Shown in pieces: positions 1-10,070 of a stretch of 64,000 nucleotides of DNA. The notes below the pieces were generated by a model, which saw only the letters and a program-made list of their open reading frames with translations, was not told the DNA's origin and made no database searches. Position numbers and translations under genes: made by a program. The stretch is from Gracilariopsis chorda (taxonomy: Eukaryota; Rhodophyta; Florideophyceae; Gracilariales; Gracilariaceae): assembly GCA_003194525.1 (NCBI GenBank), contig NBIV01000098.1:205210-269209 (forward strand), read 5' to 3'. How positions within the stretch are numbered: the first letter of the stretch is position 1; the number at the start of each line of letters is the position of its first letter.

Positions 1-437
1 GACTGAAATCCAAGCCCTTTTTGACTGCCGCCATCATCATCGAGGGGAGCCCAGTACATTGCGCTGACACCATGCCACACTGCGTATGCTAGGGCGAGCA
101 AAGCAAAGTAAGCGTGCCAGAACATTGAACGCTCAAAGGACACTCCGAAGATAAGAGCTACTGGAGAACGATACATGATTAGAATGAAGAGGGGGATCCA
201 GTAGAACTCGGCGATGTTCCCAGAGCTTTCAACCTCGACATCCTTCAGCAAGTAGCCAAGAACAGCTGTTCCTGCGGTTAACAGAATAGCAATGGTGATT
301 TCGACGATGGAAAGGCCTACCAAGTTAATGGAAGGAGCGAAGAAGCGGCGCTTTGATAGAACTGCCGGTATCAGTTTGAAGCGAATGCGCTCGAAGGGAA
401 GCCATGAGTCTTCATAGGGTTTCCAGGGTTTTTGCAT
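1..437 (-). CDS. Ferric reductase / NADPH oxidase-like membrane protein, N-terminal part (runs off the left edge)
   Basis: The minus strand reads openly from an ATG at 437 down to base 1, giving about 145 residues with no stop. The protein starts MQKPWKPYED and has hydrophobic stretches near residues 37-60 and 75-90. It then shows a segment of the form RSPVALIFGVSFERSMFWH followed by a hydrophobic run ending in WHG. That pattern (an S/G-FERxxxxH helix, then a helix ending in HG) is what I associate with ferric-reductase-like transmembrane domains of FRO/NOX proteins, where the histidines bind haem and electrons pass across the membrane to iron or oxygen. The FAD/NADPH-binding C-terminus would lie outside the window. 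The ATG is the first in frame and is preceded by a long non-coding space. Assignment is by motif only; another multipass haem protein is possible. Confidence 0.62.
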   Translation of the reverse strand, partial: MQKPWKPYEDSWLPFERIRFKLIPAVLSKRRFFAPSINLVGLSIVEITIAILLTAGTAVLGYLLKDVEVESSGNIAEFYWIPLFILIMYRSPVALIFGVSFERSMFWHAYFALLALAYAVWHGVSAMYWAPLDDDGGSQKGLGFQ

Positions 438-1432
438 GATGTTGTTCTTTTGAATGGCTGCCTATCTACTTGTCTTGGAGATGTGAGATGTGGGAGAGGA
501 AGCTGTAGCGCAAAGAGGGGGAACAGGATGCACGACGATATCTCAAGGATGCCCAGTCCTCTACGCGGTATGTAAGTGATCGGGATACGAGTGGTAACCC
601 TTTAACCCTTTACCGTCGATATGCGTCGTAATCAGGACACGCTAAGTACCCAGCCCCAGTGTCGTTTGAATGTTGGCAACAGATGAGGCCGTCAAACTTA
701 TAAATGACGGCCGGTTGAGTGGACTTAAATGGAGCGCCATATATTTGGGCCGGACTCCGTATTGTATTCATCTGCTTTCAAGCTGATGGCACTGCTGGAA
801 CGAGTAGAGAGGTGACAAGGCCAGGGAGTATGGAAGAACTCTGTTCAGATTTAACCTCCATCTGGTTACACGCCGTACCCTTGGTACCAACGGTACCAAC
901 GGTACCTATCCCTTGAAAGAACGAGCGAACGATTGCTGGTCCGGGGTTCTATGGGTGTCGAGGATACACCCTCGTTCTGGGTGTGGCGGGCGATGTACAA
1001 TCCCTTGCATGCGCTTGCACTGCTGGTACGGGTTTCAAGTATCATACGATGAAGCCGAGACTGATTTGTAACGGAAGTCCACATGTACATACTGTCCACG
1101 GTGACACGTGGGTCCCTGATTTGCATTTGAGCTCTGAAAATCGGCAAAGTGCTGACTATTTTAGCACCGTGGAGTAAGCTCTACCGTTGTGTCCCCTTGT
1201 ACGAAGGGTATCATATCGACCGTCGGTACCGTTGTACCTTTGGGTACAAAGTATGATATGCACGACAAAACGCCTCTGCTCGCCGAATGCAAAAATTTAT
1301 CGCGCTGGAGAGTTTGCGCACTTAAAGTCGCCGCCGCATCGCCCTCCATCGCCATCCGCGGCCACCACGTGCATCTTCAACCTCAAGCTTCGCTCAAACA
1401 CAGTCGCCTATCAAAGTTCTTGCTACTCCACA
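438..1432. promoter_or_regulatory. Divergent promoter space with two clusters of GTAC-centred motifs
   Basis: No credible gene lies between the ATGs at 437 (-) and 1433 (+). At 883-906 the 9-mer GGTACCAAC is repeated in tandem (GGTACC cores at 883, 892 and 901). A second cluster at 1225-1247 has GGTACC, TTGTACC and GGGTAC with GTAC cores at 1226, 1234 and 1244. The second cluster is flanked by TATCATA (about 1209) and TATGATA (about 1253). Similar clusters occur in the two other host promoter spaces (3753-3768 and 5718-5731). The regulatory role is inference; the motif positions are direct observation. Confidence 0.4.
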
Positions 1433-2230
1433 ATGAACAGCGCTGTGCACGTATCCATTCTCCTCGCCCTCTTCTTTGCTGTCTTCACGGCCGCCCCCCT
1501 TCCGTCGCGCTCGGCGCACCACCCCCACGCACGCATCTCGCGCATTGAGAGCATCCACGCGCAACACCGCGCCATCTTGATGCGAGCTGCGCAGGCAGCG
1601 CCCGCAGCCGTTTCGCAACCGCCTGCTGACATTGCAGCTCAGCACCCCCCGAACGGCAAACATACTGAATCTGAGGATAAGAATCCCGGTTCAAAGCATG
1701 AGGAAGACCCTCGTGCCTCGGCCAACGAGGAAACTTCGCCTTCGGTCTCAAGCCCAACGCCAGCTGCCCAGACCGATAAATCCCAAGCGGATACCACGCC
1801 CGCCACGCAAGCTCCGGCGTCCGCCCCTTCCGCTGCTTCTTCCGACCTACAGTCTAAGGGTGCGGACACCAAAGGTGCTTCCGGCGATGCTAATCAGTCG
1901 GAAGCTGAAAAACCTCCGACGGCCGCCGAATCCGCCGTGGCACCTTCTGCGGATCAACGGTTGAAAACCCCCATCAACCCCTCCGTTTCGACCGTGGCAA
2001 TTATCGGTGCGGCCATCACTGTGCTCATTGGGGTGTACGTCGTATGGTCAAAGTCGTCTCGAGGCGCGACCCAAGCCACCCAGTCCGACGATCACACCTA
2101 CCACCCCGTCGACACAGACCCCCGTGCGGACGGCGCGGCTGCGCCGAATGAGGCGGACGCAGATGGTTGGAACGCCGGTTGGGAAGATGACGAAGATTGG
2201 GAACCGACCGCTGCAGCTAACAAGGTCTGA
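1433..2230 (+). CDS. Putative type I single-pass membrane protein with acidic, tryptophan-rich cytosolic tail
   Basis: An open frame of 265 codons starts at the ATG at 1433; the frame extends further upstream but enters promoter-like sequence, so this ATG is preferred. Residues 1-21 form a hydrophobic signal peptide (MNSAVHVSILLALFFAVFTAA). Residues 25-185 are low-complexity and rich in Ala, Ser, Pro, Thr and Glu, suggesting an extended, perhaps glycosylated lumenal region. A single transmembrane helix spans about residues 187-205. The 60-residue C-terminal tail is acidic and contains WNAGWEDDEDWE. Short Trp motifs in acidic tails are known to bind the mu-homology domain of delta-COP, so an ER/Golgi cargo or trafficking protein is conceivable, but this is inference. 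The stop codon is only 26 bp from that of the convergent gene at 2257. I recognise no family. Confidence 0.72.
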   Translation: MNSAVHVSILLALFFAVFTAAPLPSRSAHHPHARISRIESIHAQHRAILMRAAQAAPAAVSQPPADIAAQHPPNGKHTESEDKNPGSKHEEDPRASANEETSPSVSSPTPAAQTDKSQADTTPATQAPASAPSAASSDLQSKGADTKGASGDANQSEAEKPPTAAESAVAPSADQRLKTPINPSVSTVAIIGAAITVLIGVYVVWSKSSRGATQATQSDDHTYHPVDTDPRADGAAAPNEADADGWNAGWEDDEDWEPTAAANKV

Positions 2231-2256
2231 GCTGGACCGCGTTATGCAAGAGGGGT

Positions 2257-3462
2257 TTACTTTTCGATCAGATCTTCTTCGATTGCCAATCCCACATGCC
2301 GGGCTTTTGTTTCGCTTTTCAGTAATAATCTTGTTCCTTCGTCAAGCGAGCTTATACTCTGCATGCCACCAGTGCCGTTATCGTTCACCGTCGCCAAACG
2401 CACTGTCTCTGCATTTTGGACAAAAAGTGTGCATTTCTTGTTGGAATCGGCTTCAACGAATGCCTCAATCATCAAGAGAGGTCGGCTCTCAATTTTGGCA
2501 CGACCCACTATCGCGGTTCTGGTGCTCGCACCATTATTGCTAACAATCATCACCTCGTCACCCGCACAAATCTCGGCAAGGTACTTTGTGTTTCCACCGG
2601 CTAGCATGCAGTACGAATGCACTGCACCTGCGTTGACACGGAACGCGCGACTCGGTACATAAGCCACTTTTGCTGCCTCGGAAAGAACGACAAACATCGC
2701 CTGTGATGATGAACCCACTAATAATCCTTCATCCTCTCTGAGAATGGAACATGTATCAATACATACGCGCTCCCCTAGGTTAACTGGCGATATTTTTGTA
2801 ATAGTAGCGTATGTTAAGCCGTCTATGGTTCCGCCTATTTTGTCTATCATCTGACTTTTTAAAGATGCGAAAGAGATTATTTCTTCAACGTTTTCGGTTC
2901 GAAGCACGCAGCCGTCTACACCGATTTGGAGCATTCCGAACATGGCCTTCGCTTCTTGGGTGGTGTTGACGACGGCGAAGATCTCTGTGTTGCTGTTCTG
3001 ACATGTAGCTATCAGGTTTTCGGCTGGGATGATTTTCCAATCTGTAGAGTCCATGATGATTCGGTCGTACTTGTATGCGTTGTCGATTAGAATGGATACG
3101 TCTTCAGCACAGGACACGCATGAGTACAATCCGTTGGTGAAGTGGCCGGTGGGATTGATCAGGGTCGCGTTAAAACGTCCTATCGAAGACCATTCTTCGA
3201 ATATAGATTCATCTGTGAAGATGAAGTCAGTGATGTTCTGTTCTAGAGAAGTTGTTAGGGCCATCTTGGATTGCGGCTGCACCCAGAATGCACGCATGCA
3301 AATGGACACTTTGCCCAATCGTCGGGGGCGAGGGCTTGTCAGTGCTGGTTGCCATCGGAGAATGTTGCGCGTAGTGCCAATCGCGGTGCCGTTGCAGAAC
3401 GCAAGAACGGCGAGGCATGAAGCTTTATGCGTTTTCCGCAAGTACCGCTGCTGCAATGGCAT
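2257..3462 (-). CDS. 3-dehydroquinate synthase II (AroB'-type) homologue, probably plastid-targeted
   Basis: The 401-residue protein matches the archaeal-type DHQ synthase II family (PF01959) by motif: GVDG at 181-184, GERVCIDTCSIL at 230-241, GSSSQAMF at 250-257, RVNAGAVHSY at 275-284 and GRAKIESRPL at 320-329. The archaeal enzyme makes 3-dehydroquinate by oxidative deamination of an aminodeoxy-heptulosonate, bypassing the classical AroF/AroB route. Residues 1-66 are Arg/Lys/Ser-rich with few acids and precede the conserved body (near MALTTS at 67), consistent with a plastid transit peptide. Homologues in algae and plants have, to my knowledge, no firmly proven reaction, so the enzymatic role here is uncertain. 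The gene converges on the one at 1433-2230 with 26 bp between stops, and its promoter is shared with the DUF3007 gene at 3864. Confidence 0.85.
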   Translation of the reverse strand: MPLQQRYLRKTHKASCLAVLAFCNGTAIGTTRNILRWQPALTSPRPRRLGKVSICMRAFWVQPQSKMALTTSLEQNITDFIFTDESIFEEWSSIGRFNATLINPTGHFTNGLYSCVSCAEDVSILIDNAYKYDRIIMDSTDWKIIPAENLIATCQNSNTEIFAVVNTTQEAKAMFGMLQIGVDGCVLRTENVEEIISFASLKSQMIDKIGGTIDGLTYATITKISPVNLGERVCIDTCSILREDEGLLVGSSSQAMFVVLSEAAKVAYVPSRAFRVNAGAVHSYCMLAGGNTKYLAEICAGDEVMIVSNNGASTRTAIVGRAKIESRPLLMIEAFVEADSNKKCTLFVQNAETVRLATVNDNGTGGMQSISSLDEGTRLLLKSETKARHVGLAIEEDLIEK

Positions 3463-3863
3463 CTTAGTTTTGGTGCAAACGGGCCTCGGGGGGCCTCTGG
3501 CAACTGACGCGTTGTCACTTGAGTTTCTTTGCGAACATTGAGGGGTTGCTCAACTTTTTGTGCTATAGCAGCTCTTCGGAGCTCAAGAAAGTGCATAGAG
3601 CGATTGCGCTGGAAATAGCAGCAGTAGATATAGAAGAAATCATCTAAATTTATGCCACAAAAAGGATCGCGCTGTCTGACCAGGAGTTCTGCAGCTCAAG
3701 ATTGAGCCTGAAGATTGAGATAAGCAGTGAGGCGGACACCATAGATACCTTTGGTACAGTACCAGTACACCTTCTACATCTACTTCTTGGTCGTGAAGAC
3801 TCTCGTTTACTCAGCTGCTCCTTACGCCTGTGAGAAGCAATACCACAACTGTTAGTCTCCAGT
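3463..3863. promoter_or_regulatory. Shared divergent promoter of the DHQ synthase II and DUF3007 genes
   Basis: This 401-bp space separates two divergent, probably plastid-directed genes. It contains the 11-bp palindrome GGTACAGTACC at 3753-3763 followed by a further GTAC at 3765-3768, resembling the GTAC clusters in the neighbouring promoter spaces. I see no clear TATA box. Co-regulation of the two genes is inference from the head-to-head arrangement. Confidence 0.35.
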
Positions 3864-4415
3864 ATGTGTTCACAGCTTGGCTTCTTGTGTCCCACACCAT
3901 TCATTCGACCTGCTTTGACGAGCACATCCTTCACATCCTCTGCAAACGCTCTGAAACCCACCTTTCACACCCAGAAGTGCAGGCATGTGGAAAACGTACG
4001 CATAAGCCCAGTATGCATGGCAGAAGATGGTCAGAAGACAACACCAGAAAAGTTCGACGCCTCAGACATGCCCAAACGCCCGGAACCCCCCGGATTCTTT
4101 GGAATTCGGTTGAAAACGAATGGAGACGTTATCAAGTTCGGCTTTGTGGCCATAGCAATTGTGTACGCTATTAAGACAGGCATTCAACTTGCAGGAGTTC
4201 CCGATTTGTTGGCCGGGCAATTGACTACTGGCTTCGTATCGATATTCGCCTTGTTGGCATGGATCTCCACCTATCTCTTCAGAGTCGGTACGAAGAACAT
4301 GACTTACGCGCAGCAGCTAAGAGATTATGAAAATGCAGTTATCAAGAAGCGCTATGAAGAACTCTCGGAAGAGGAGCTCGCAGCACTTAGTGAGGAGCTC
4401 AGTGGTGATGCATAA
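3864..4415 (+). CDS. Plastid-targeted DUF3007-like membrane protein
   Basis: A 183-residue protein starts at the ATG at 3864. Residues 1-51 are rich in Ser, Thr, Phe and Lys with few acidic residues and end in SPVCMAED, which looks like a plastid transit peptide with cleavage near 51. The mature part has hydrophobic helices at about 88-106 and 119-139, followed by MTYAQQLRDYE at 146-156 and an acidic helix ending EELSEEELAALSEE. The 'MTYxQQL-DYE-AV-KR-EEL-EEE' tail is the signature I associate with DUF3007 proteins of cyanobacteria and plastids, a small thylakoid-type membrane protein family of unknown role. Start, length and topology fit that family plus a leader. It converges on the SNF8 gene with 174 bp between stop codons. 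Confidence 0.78.
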   Translation: MCSQLGFLCPTPFIRPALTSTSFTSSANALKPTFHTQKCRHVENVRISPVCMAEDGQKTTPEKFDASDMPKRPEPPGFFGIRLKTNGDVIKFGFVAIAIVYAIKTGIQLAGVPDLLAGQLTTGFVSIFALLAWISTYLFRVGTKNMTYAQQLRDYENAVIKKRYEELSEEELAALSEELSGDA

Positions 4416-4589
4416 ACTTGAGCCGTTCTACGCAATGATGAGATTAGATAAGCCACTTGGAGACCACCCATGAACGATAAATAAAAACTTGACCAAAGCC
4501 TTGGGTACGCGTTGCTAGCTTCAAAGTGTATGAAGCGTACTTTGTACCAGCAGTTTCGGAATCTCGTTGGCCAATATCGCATCATGAAC

Positions 4590-5425
4590 TCACGTAAAAG
4601 TTGAAGAGCCTGACATTAGTCCGAGAATCCAGTATGTAGGCTCAGAAGTTTGAAGATCGAGCCATGCGATCTCATGCTCCAAGAGAAAACGAAGAGTAGT
4701 CATTATTCGTTCCTTTTCCCACTTCAGTTTCTCGCGAAGGGCGGAGGCGCTAATATATCCGGTCTCCTCCGATATTGCCAAGGCGTTGGTGTGATCTACT
4801 GAAAGCTCCACCGGCACGGATTGCACAACTTTTCGGTGACCAATCATCATAACCTTGAAACCTCCCTCCAGAACGTTGAGCTTCGCTAAAGCTCGCTCCA
4901 CGTCATCACTGTGAACATCAGCATCGCATAGTCATGTTAGTCATGGAACCCAGTTGAAACAGTACAAGAGTCTCTCGCCTAATGTGAATGGTGCACATAC
5001 CTTGAAACGTTCTCAGTGTATGTCGTTCTCCGGATACGCAGCGCAGAGACTAGTTCCCTCAACGAAATAATCCCTCCGTTCGTGGGCCGCGTCGCAACAC
5101 AAACCTCGATGATACGCACAGCTAGTTCGTAATAGTAGTCACCGACTCCAAGCAAATCGGACCATTTACCTTTGCGAGATGTCAACGGGTCCACACCGAT
5201 AGAGGCGCACATAGAATGAAATTTGGCCCGAAAAGCTGGGTCTCGTTGGATCTCGTCTTTGTGGTCAATGGCAAATTGCTCCAGCTTTGTCGAGAAGGTT
5301 CTCAGCTGCATTTTCATGTGCTGTGCAGTTTCCGCTGATATCATAGCTCCCCGTTTTGCCATTTCTTCCCTTCTGCGTACATCTTCGCGAATAGATGCTC
5401 GTCCTGGTCTGCGGCCTGGGGGCAT
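4590..5425 (-). CDS. SNF8: ESCRT-II subunit SNF8 / VPS22 (EAP30), two exons
   Basis: Exon 1 (5001-5425) and exon 2 (4590-4908) join across a 92-nt intron to give 247 residues, close to the roughly 250-260 of animal and plant SNF8. Recognisable features are the N-terminal coiled coil, the block [37 protein letters not shown], then in exon 2 [24 protein letters not shown] and a winged-helix end [15 protein letters not shown]8 forms the core of ESCRT-II with VPS25 and VPS36 and acts on endosomes in multivesicular-body sorting. The splice keeps the frame: a serine codon AG|T is split exactly where family members read VS-DD. The C-terminus is slightly shorter than in animals. The ATG at 5425 is the first plausible start. 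Confidence 0.93.
4909..5000 (-). other. Spliceosomal intron of SNF8 (92 nt)
   Basis: On the minus strand the intron starts GTATGT (base 5000) and ends CACAG (base 4909). Removing it joins the two SNF8 blocks in frame. It is the only host intron I can place with confidence. Confidence 0.9.
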
Positions 5426-5860
5426 GCTGAACTCTGTATTCTAAGAACACGCTTCGATGGGTAGTTTTAAGAACGGCTTGTGATACTCGATATGCAACTG
5501 TGCGTTGTTAATTCTGCTTCGCTATGGCGAGAAACCCTTGTTAAGCCGTAGGTACTCTTGTGGGACGGCGTATTTCTGTTGTAGTGATAGCAGTCCGTGG
5601 CGGTTTCAAACAGCAAAAGTCGCTCAAAATTCTGATCATGCCAGGCGTCCGAGCCGGTTTTCCGCTCAAGTCGAGGGTTTCGGTCTCTTGCCAAGGGTAG
5701 CAAACTTTATCAACAAGGGTACCAAAGGTACACTCCCAACATCATGTTTAGCACCCGAACCAGTTGCCAAAATGTTCCAAACAGCACATCTTCGCCTTGT
5801 CCCTGAAAAGGTTTAATCTTCAGATCAAATTAAAAAAAAACAATACCGAGGGTACTGTAT
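5426..5860. promoter_or_regulatory. Upstream region of SNF8 with GTAC motifs
   Basis: No credible gene is seen. GGTACC at 5718-5723 and GGTAC at 5727-5731 are spaced 9 bp apart, the same pitch as in the promoter at 883-906. A further GGTAC lies at 5851-5855, next to an A-tract (about 5832-5840) and a TATAAT-like stretch. They lie about 290-430 bp upstream of the SNF8 start. Confidence 0.3.
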
Positions 5861-8800
5861 AATTCACCGTGTTCTTTAATTAATTACCGGATGGTTATTC
5901 TTTCGCGCCATGACCCGCATCATTCGAGGCGCGCTGCGTAGCGGCCCTCGAACAAATGTTCTGTGAATGTGTTTCTACACGAAACAAGATGCACATACAG
6001 TCTTGTAACAATAATCCCTGTTATTCTTTCTTGCGGGAGGGTGAATCTGTGCATCGAAGTGCGCGGCCTAAACTTCATTTTGAAGCTACGCCTGTAACGA
6101 GGAAGTATCTCAAGACCGAGATGCTGATCCATTTTGCTTGCAAAAAGAATACAAAGCAGGCAATTCCTCATTACCCTTGTACTCCGATGTGCATCCATTA
6201 CCACTATATAACAATTGGCCTAAAGAAACTGCTCGTGCGCAATTTTAGAGAGTTGCACGTGTCTCTTGAAAGGACCAATCCAACCTTAATGGAGTAGGGT
6301 TCGCAGTCGTGTGTTTCAGTTCAGAGATTTCCAAAATGATAATTAGAAAACCGTTAGATAAGCAGTTTATGAAGCGAGGCGCTGCGCCTTAGATGGGCTG
6401 CTAAAGGTAGACCGCTAACCCGTTACCCTAGCTAGTACGAAGGTAATTTTATGTGCTGCGAGAGTTCTTTAAGATATGCTTGTTCAACATAATGCTTCTA
6501 TTGTCGTAATTTCCGTTGTGGGCTAACGGCAACTCATTTCGATGTCATAGTAGAGTTGAGCAGGGGGCACATGCAGCGCACCATCTTTTGATAAGCATAT
6601 CTCGGTAAACGAGAGATTTGAAAAAGCAAAAAGGGTAGGCAGAAGGGTTTCTGATGGCAACCCAATACCAACCTGTAGCGTCGCCTTGATTGTCGAGAAA
6701 GTGGCTAGTTACTCTTCTTGCTTTCTTACCAAGACAATGTTTACAATTCTACAAAGTGACATCCCTTTTTTTCGGTATGAGAAACTCAGCAAACTGTGAG
6801 GATGAGAAAACCTGCCAGAAACCTTTAAGGTTCTTAAGAACACGTGGAGGCAAAACAAAGCTCATTCATTTACTAACATTGAATGCATCAAAACTCTTTA
6901 TACTCACGCCCTTTGTTGTCTATCTCGATACTTTTGTCACGTTGAAGTGATGCACACCGTCATTCTTCCTGTACAGTCGACCGAAAATTGCTGGTCTCCG
7001 TGAGAGTCCCGATCGCCTCTCCATTTCGATTTCCCCGTTAGTGACGGGAAGACGGGCACACCTCGTGAAGGCCGATCGGCATGCAAGCTTCCGATAAAGT
7101 CATAGTAAATCTTCTCTGACCCAAGCATAAAGAGTCTCGGTCCGTATCGGATAAAGAGTGTGCTCTGTTGACTGTTTTGATTTGCTTTAGAATAGTCAAG
7201 GTATAGAAAAAAGAATCTGTTACATGGCTGGTGTTAGCACTAACATATAATACCAAATGTGAGTACGTTGACGGCAGTCGAAGAATGCAAGTAATTTTAA
7301 GACACGTTGAAGTCAACAGTATCAGCTCAATATCAGCATTATTGCAAGCGTCGGTTGCAAACGTAAGTTTCAGTTGATCCAAACGACTTTCTTCTCTGCT
7401 TCTGTTATCTTCCGGCTTGCATATCAATCACACTGTAGAGAAGTTCGACTCCCATTGTCTCCTTGTCGCTGTCATCTTGTACTCCACTGATTTCAGGATT
7501 GGATAAGGAAACCCGGCAGCCAAGGGCAAGCTCAGCGCTATACCCGTGAGGGCGCAATTTGCGTTGCCCCCTCGTCTGCCATAGATCTACTTCTAGTTCG
7601 GCAGCACGTTCCGCAGCGGCAGAAAGGTCACCTTCCAGTCTCTCTAGCTTTGCCAGGTTTCGTAACACTGCCTTTCGGATGTGTCGCTTAGCCTTGACAG
7701 CGTTCTGCCTGCCCCCAATCCGTTCTTGGTGGTCAGTTTTTCGCTCCTTAGGAACAGGAAAAGTATAAAGAAAGGTATTCCGGGCCTCAATCGAAAACGC
7801 TGGCGCACGTCTTTGAAAACTGATAAAGAACTTGTCAAGCCGAAGATTACAGCCAGCCAACACATTTGAGCGGGCTGTAGGCAGTGTCCTGTTGCACTAC
7901 TATATCTCTGATGCTAACCAAACAACAGAAAAAGAAAGCGAAACGTTCAGCCCCAGCTTTTCTTTTGACTTGCTTGATGGCGTGAACCCGATACAAAGCA
8001 AACAAGAAAACGTCTTCTTCTTCTTCTTTATGGGCACACATTACCTGATTACGGCATTGTGGTAGAATCTAACACTACAGGGGAGCTTTTCTTCGTCTAG
8101 CATGCTAAACTCTATGTACGTAAAGCTCCTCGGAAAGAAAGCTTTTCTCTGTCCCGTAGTACCAAGCTCTATTCGTGTCCCCGGAAGGTAGCCGATGACT
8201 GCTGCTTGCTCTCACCTTGCAGCAGCCGTGTTGTGCTCACTAGCTACTATCTCGGAACATGGAAATATCAGCACCAAGCTTCTACGGGAAGACCCGAGAT
8301 CGGATCCATTTCGTTCTGACGCTGCTCGCCTTTTCAATTCTTTTCTCTGGTATTCCTTCCCTTTCCACCAGAGGACGTCAGCAACGGGCACACCACAACA
8401 AGGCGGATTCCAATGTGCCTCGTTTCGTCGTGTAGAAGCTCCAACGACGCTCTACCCACCCTTTCCTCTTTACCCTTGGCGATTTCGGGTAGTAAAACCG
8501 ACCAAACACACATGCTTTCCTCCAATCCTGGCGTAGGTTCCGTAAGCATCCTGTAAAGCCATTCAGATCCCTGTACCGGCGGGCCTGTTTTCTTCCAGAA
8601 TCCACGCGATGCTGAGATGCTGCGCGACCAAGAAAACTTAGCTGTTAGAGGTCGCAACATATGTAACGGGTCTAAGAGAAGACTTTATTGGCACTGAAAG
8701 TCATTTCATCGTGATGGAAGGCTGGTTTGTAGATAGTGAATGGAAAAGATAAAAGAACCTGACCAATTGCTCTCGAACGAATGTAAAGAATGCAATAGTT

Positions 8801-9519
8801 TCCTCATGCATCGAACATATCATGCTTGCGGAACCTTAGCCGCTGATTTGGCGTGCGCAAAAGCAGTTTAGTGTACGATTGATGGAAAACAGCACAGACT
8901 ACTCTTTTCCTTCATGGCGGACATGGTTCTCCTTCGGAGGTGCAATCGGAAACAATCTGGGCTTGAATCTCAGGAAAAGGGATGGACAGTTTGCGAACTA
9001 TATACTGAAAAACAGGCAGCAGTGCATCTTTAAGACGTGGAAGTTACTTGCCGTCGGTATGTCGATTGCTACTTTCGCGATGGAACTGGACGCCGAAAGG
9101 CTCTACTTTGCTACATTGCTGTTACACTCGAATCTATCGGTGACACACAGGACCACAATCAACAGCATGTAGAGCATGCTATTTCCCTTCTCGTTTACGT
9201 TTGTCCTCCTCTATAATGCAAATCTATATCGTTTCCCGTGCTTGGCGAGAGATATATGACCAGAACAGCAACTGATAGACAGCGACTCTTGAAGAACAGG
9301 CTGCTTGAAGCGGTCGGTACCAGAACTGCATGACACAGCTACCCGTGGTACTGTGTGGATCATCCAGGAACTGCCGGCGAGCCATATATAACGCACACTT
9401 CAATAATCCACTGGCATTGATTTGCCATCTTTCCGGAAAGGCAGCGAAGGAGGAAACATTGCGCTGAACGACGAAGCTATATTGATCTAAGATCACAGAT
9501 GGAACCAATCTGAGGGGGA
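5861..9519. other. Gene-poor stretch; no gene recognised
   Basis: About 3.7 kb of moderately AT-rich sequence with only short open frames on both strands. The longest open minus-strand run, 7405-7863, encodes a charged helical segment (LAKLERLEGDLSAAAERAAELE) that could be a coiled coil, but it has no ATG at its start and no family I recognise. I see no terminal repeats, RNA genes or transposon motifs here. Confidence 0.4.
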
Positions 9520-9655
9520 ACGGATTGCAATCTCTCACGGCAATCTTCCATTAGATTGCAATCACATTGTTCACTTGCAATCTAATTGCAATCTTCTTGC
9601 GAAATCCCAGTCCGATTGCAATTTTAGATTTCAAACAGCAATCCAAAGCAATCCA
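9520..9655. repeat. Phased array of the palindrome ATTGCAAT
   Basis: The 8-bp palindrome ATTGCAAT occurs at 9524, 9555, 9585 and 9615, i.e. at spacings of 31, 30 and 30 bp. The first two are extended to the 10-bp palindrome GATTGCAATC. Half-sites GCAATC or TTGCAATC lie between and after them (9540, 9575, 9638, 9646). A further ATTGCAAT occurs alone at 14571. The array lies about 245 bp left of the Harbinger terminus at 9900 and is outside that element. Confidence 0.6.
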
Positions 9656-9899
9656 ACCTTTTGGTTAAGGCGTCTTTCTTTTCTGACAAGCTCCAAGCTT
9701 AGATTTGTTGTACTTCAGAAACTTCAGGCTCAAAATAACAAAACAGTGATTCGAGCGGGCAAAGTGTGCAAATTTTTTTTTGTCCTTTTGCTTTTGCACA
9801 TTGTGAATATGCATCCCAGTAGATATTCAAAGTTGTTGTTTGGTATATCGATAGTTCATTTTATTTGCGCATTTGCTTTGCATTTGTGCAGTTCGTTGA

Positions 9900-9914
9900 G
9901 AGCATCTCCACCGG
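9900..9914 (+). repeat. Left terminal inverted repeat of the Harbinger element
   Basis: GAGCATCTCCACCGG, perfectly complementary to 12832-12846; one further base (A at 9899, T at 12847) also pairs and could belong to the target site. Confidence 0.9.
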
Positions 9915-10070
9915 ATGCGAAGCAAATAGGAAAAAGAGCAAACAGTTTGAGCAACTTGTAATGACGTGGTTGGCTGAACAAATGTTTTCTGTTATTCTGT
10001 CCTGCCTCAAATTAGCACATCCGCACCGGTGTCGGGAGTTCCTGTGAGACGGGAATGATCCTTTCAAGCC

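Noticed and set aside
594-614. TAACCCTTTAACCCTTTACC, telomere-like
   Set aside because: Only two imperfect units, internal in a promoter space; no longer array.
7405-7863. Possible coiled-coil gene
   Set aside because: Opens with GTG rather than ATG and shows no family match; kept only as a remark in the spacer entry.
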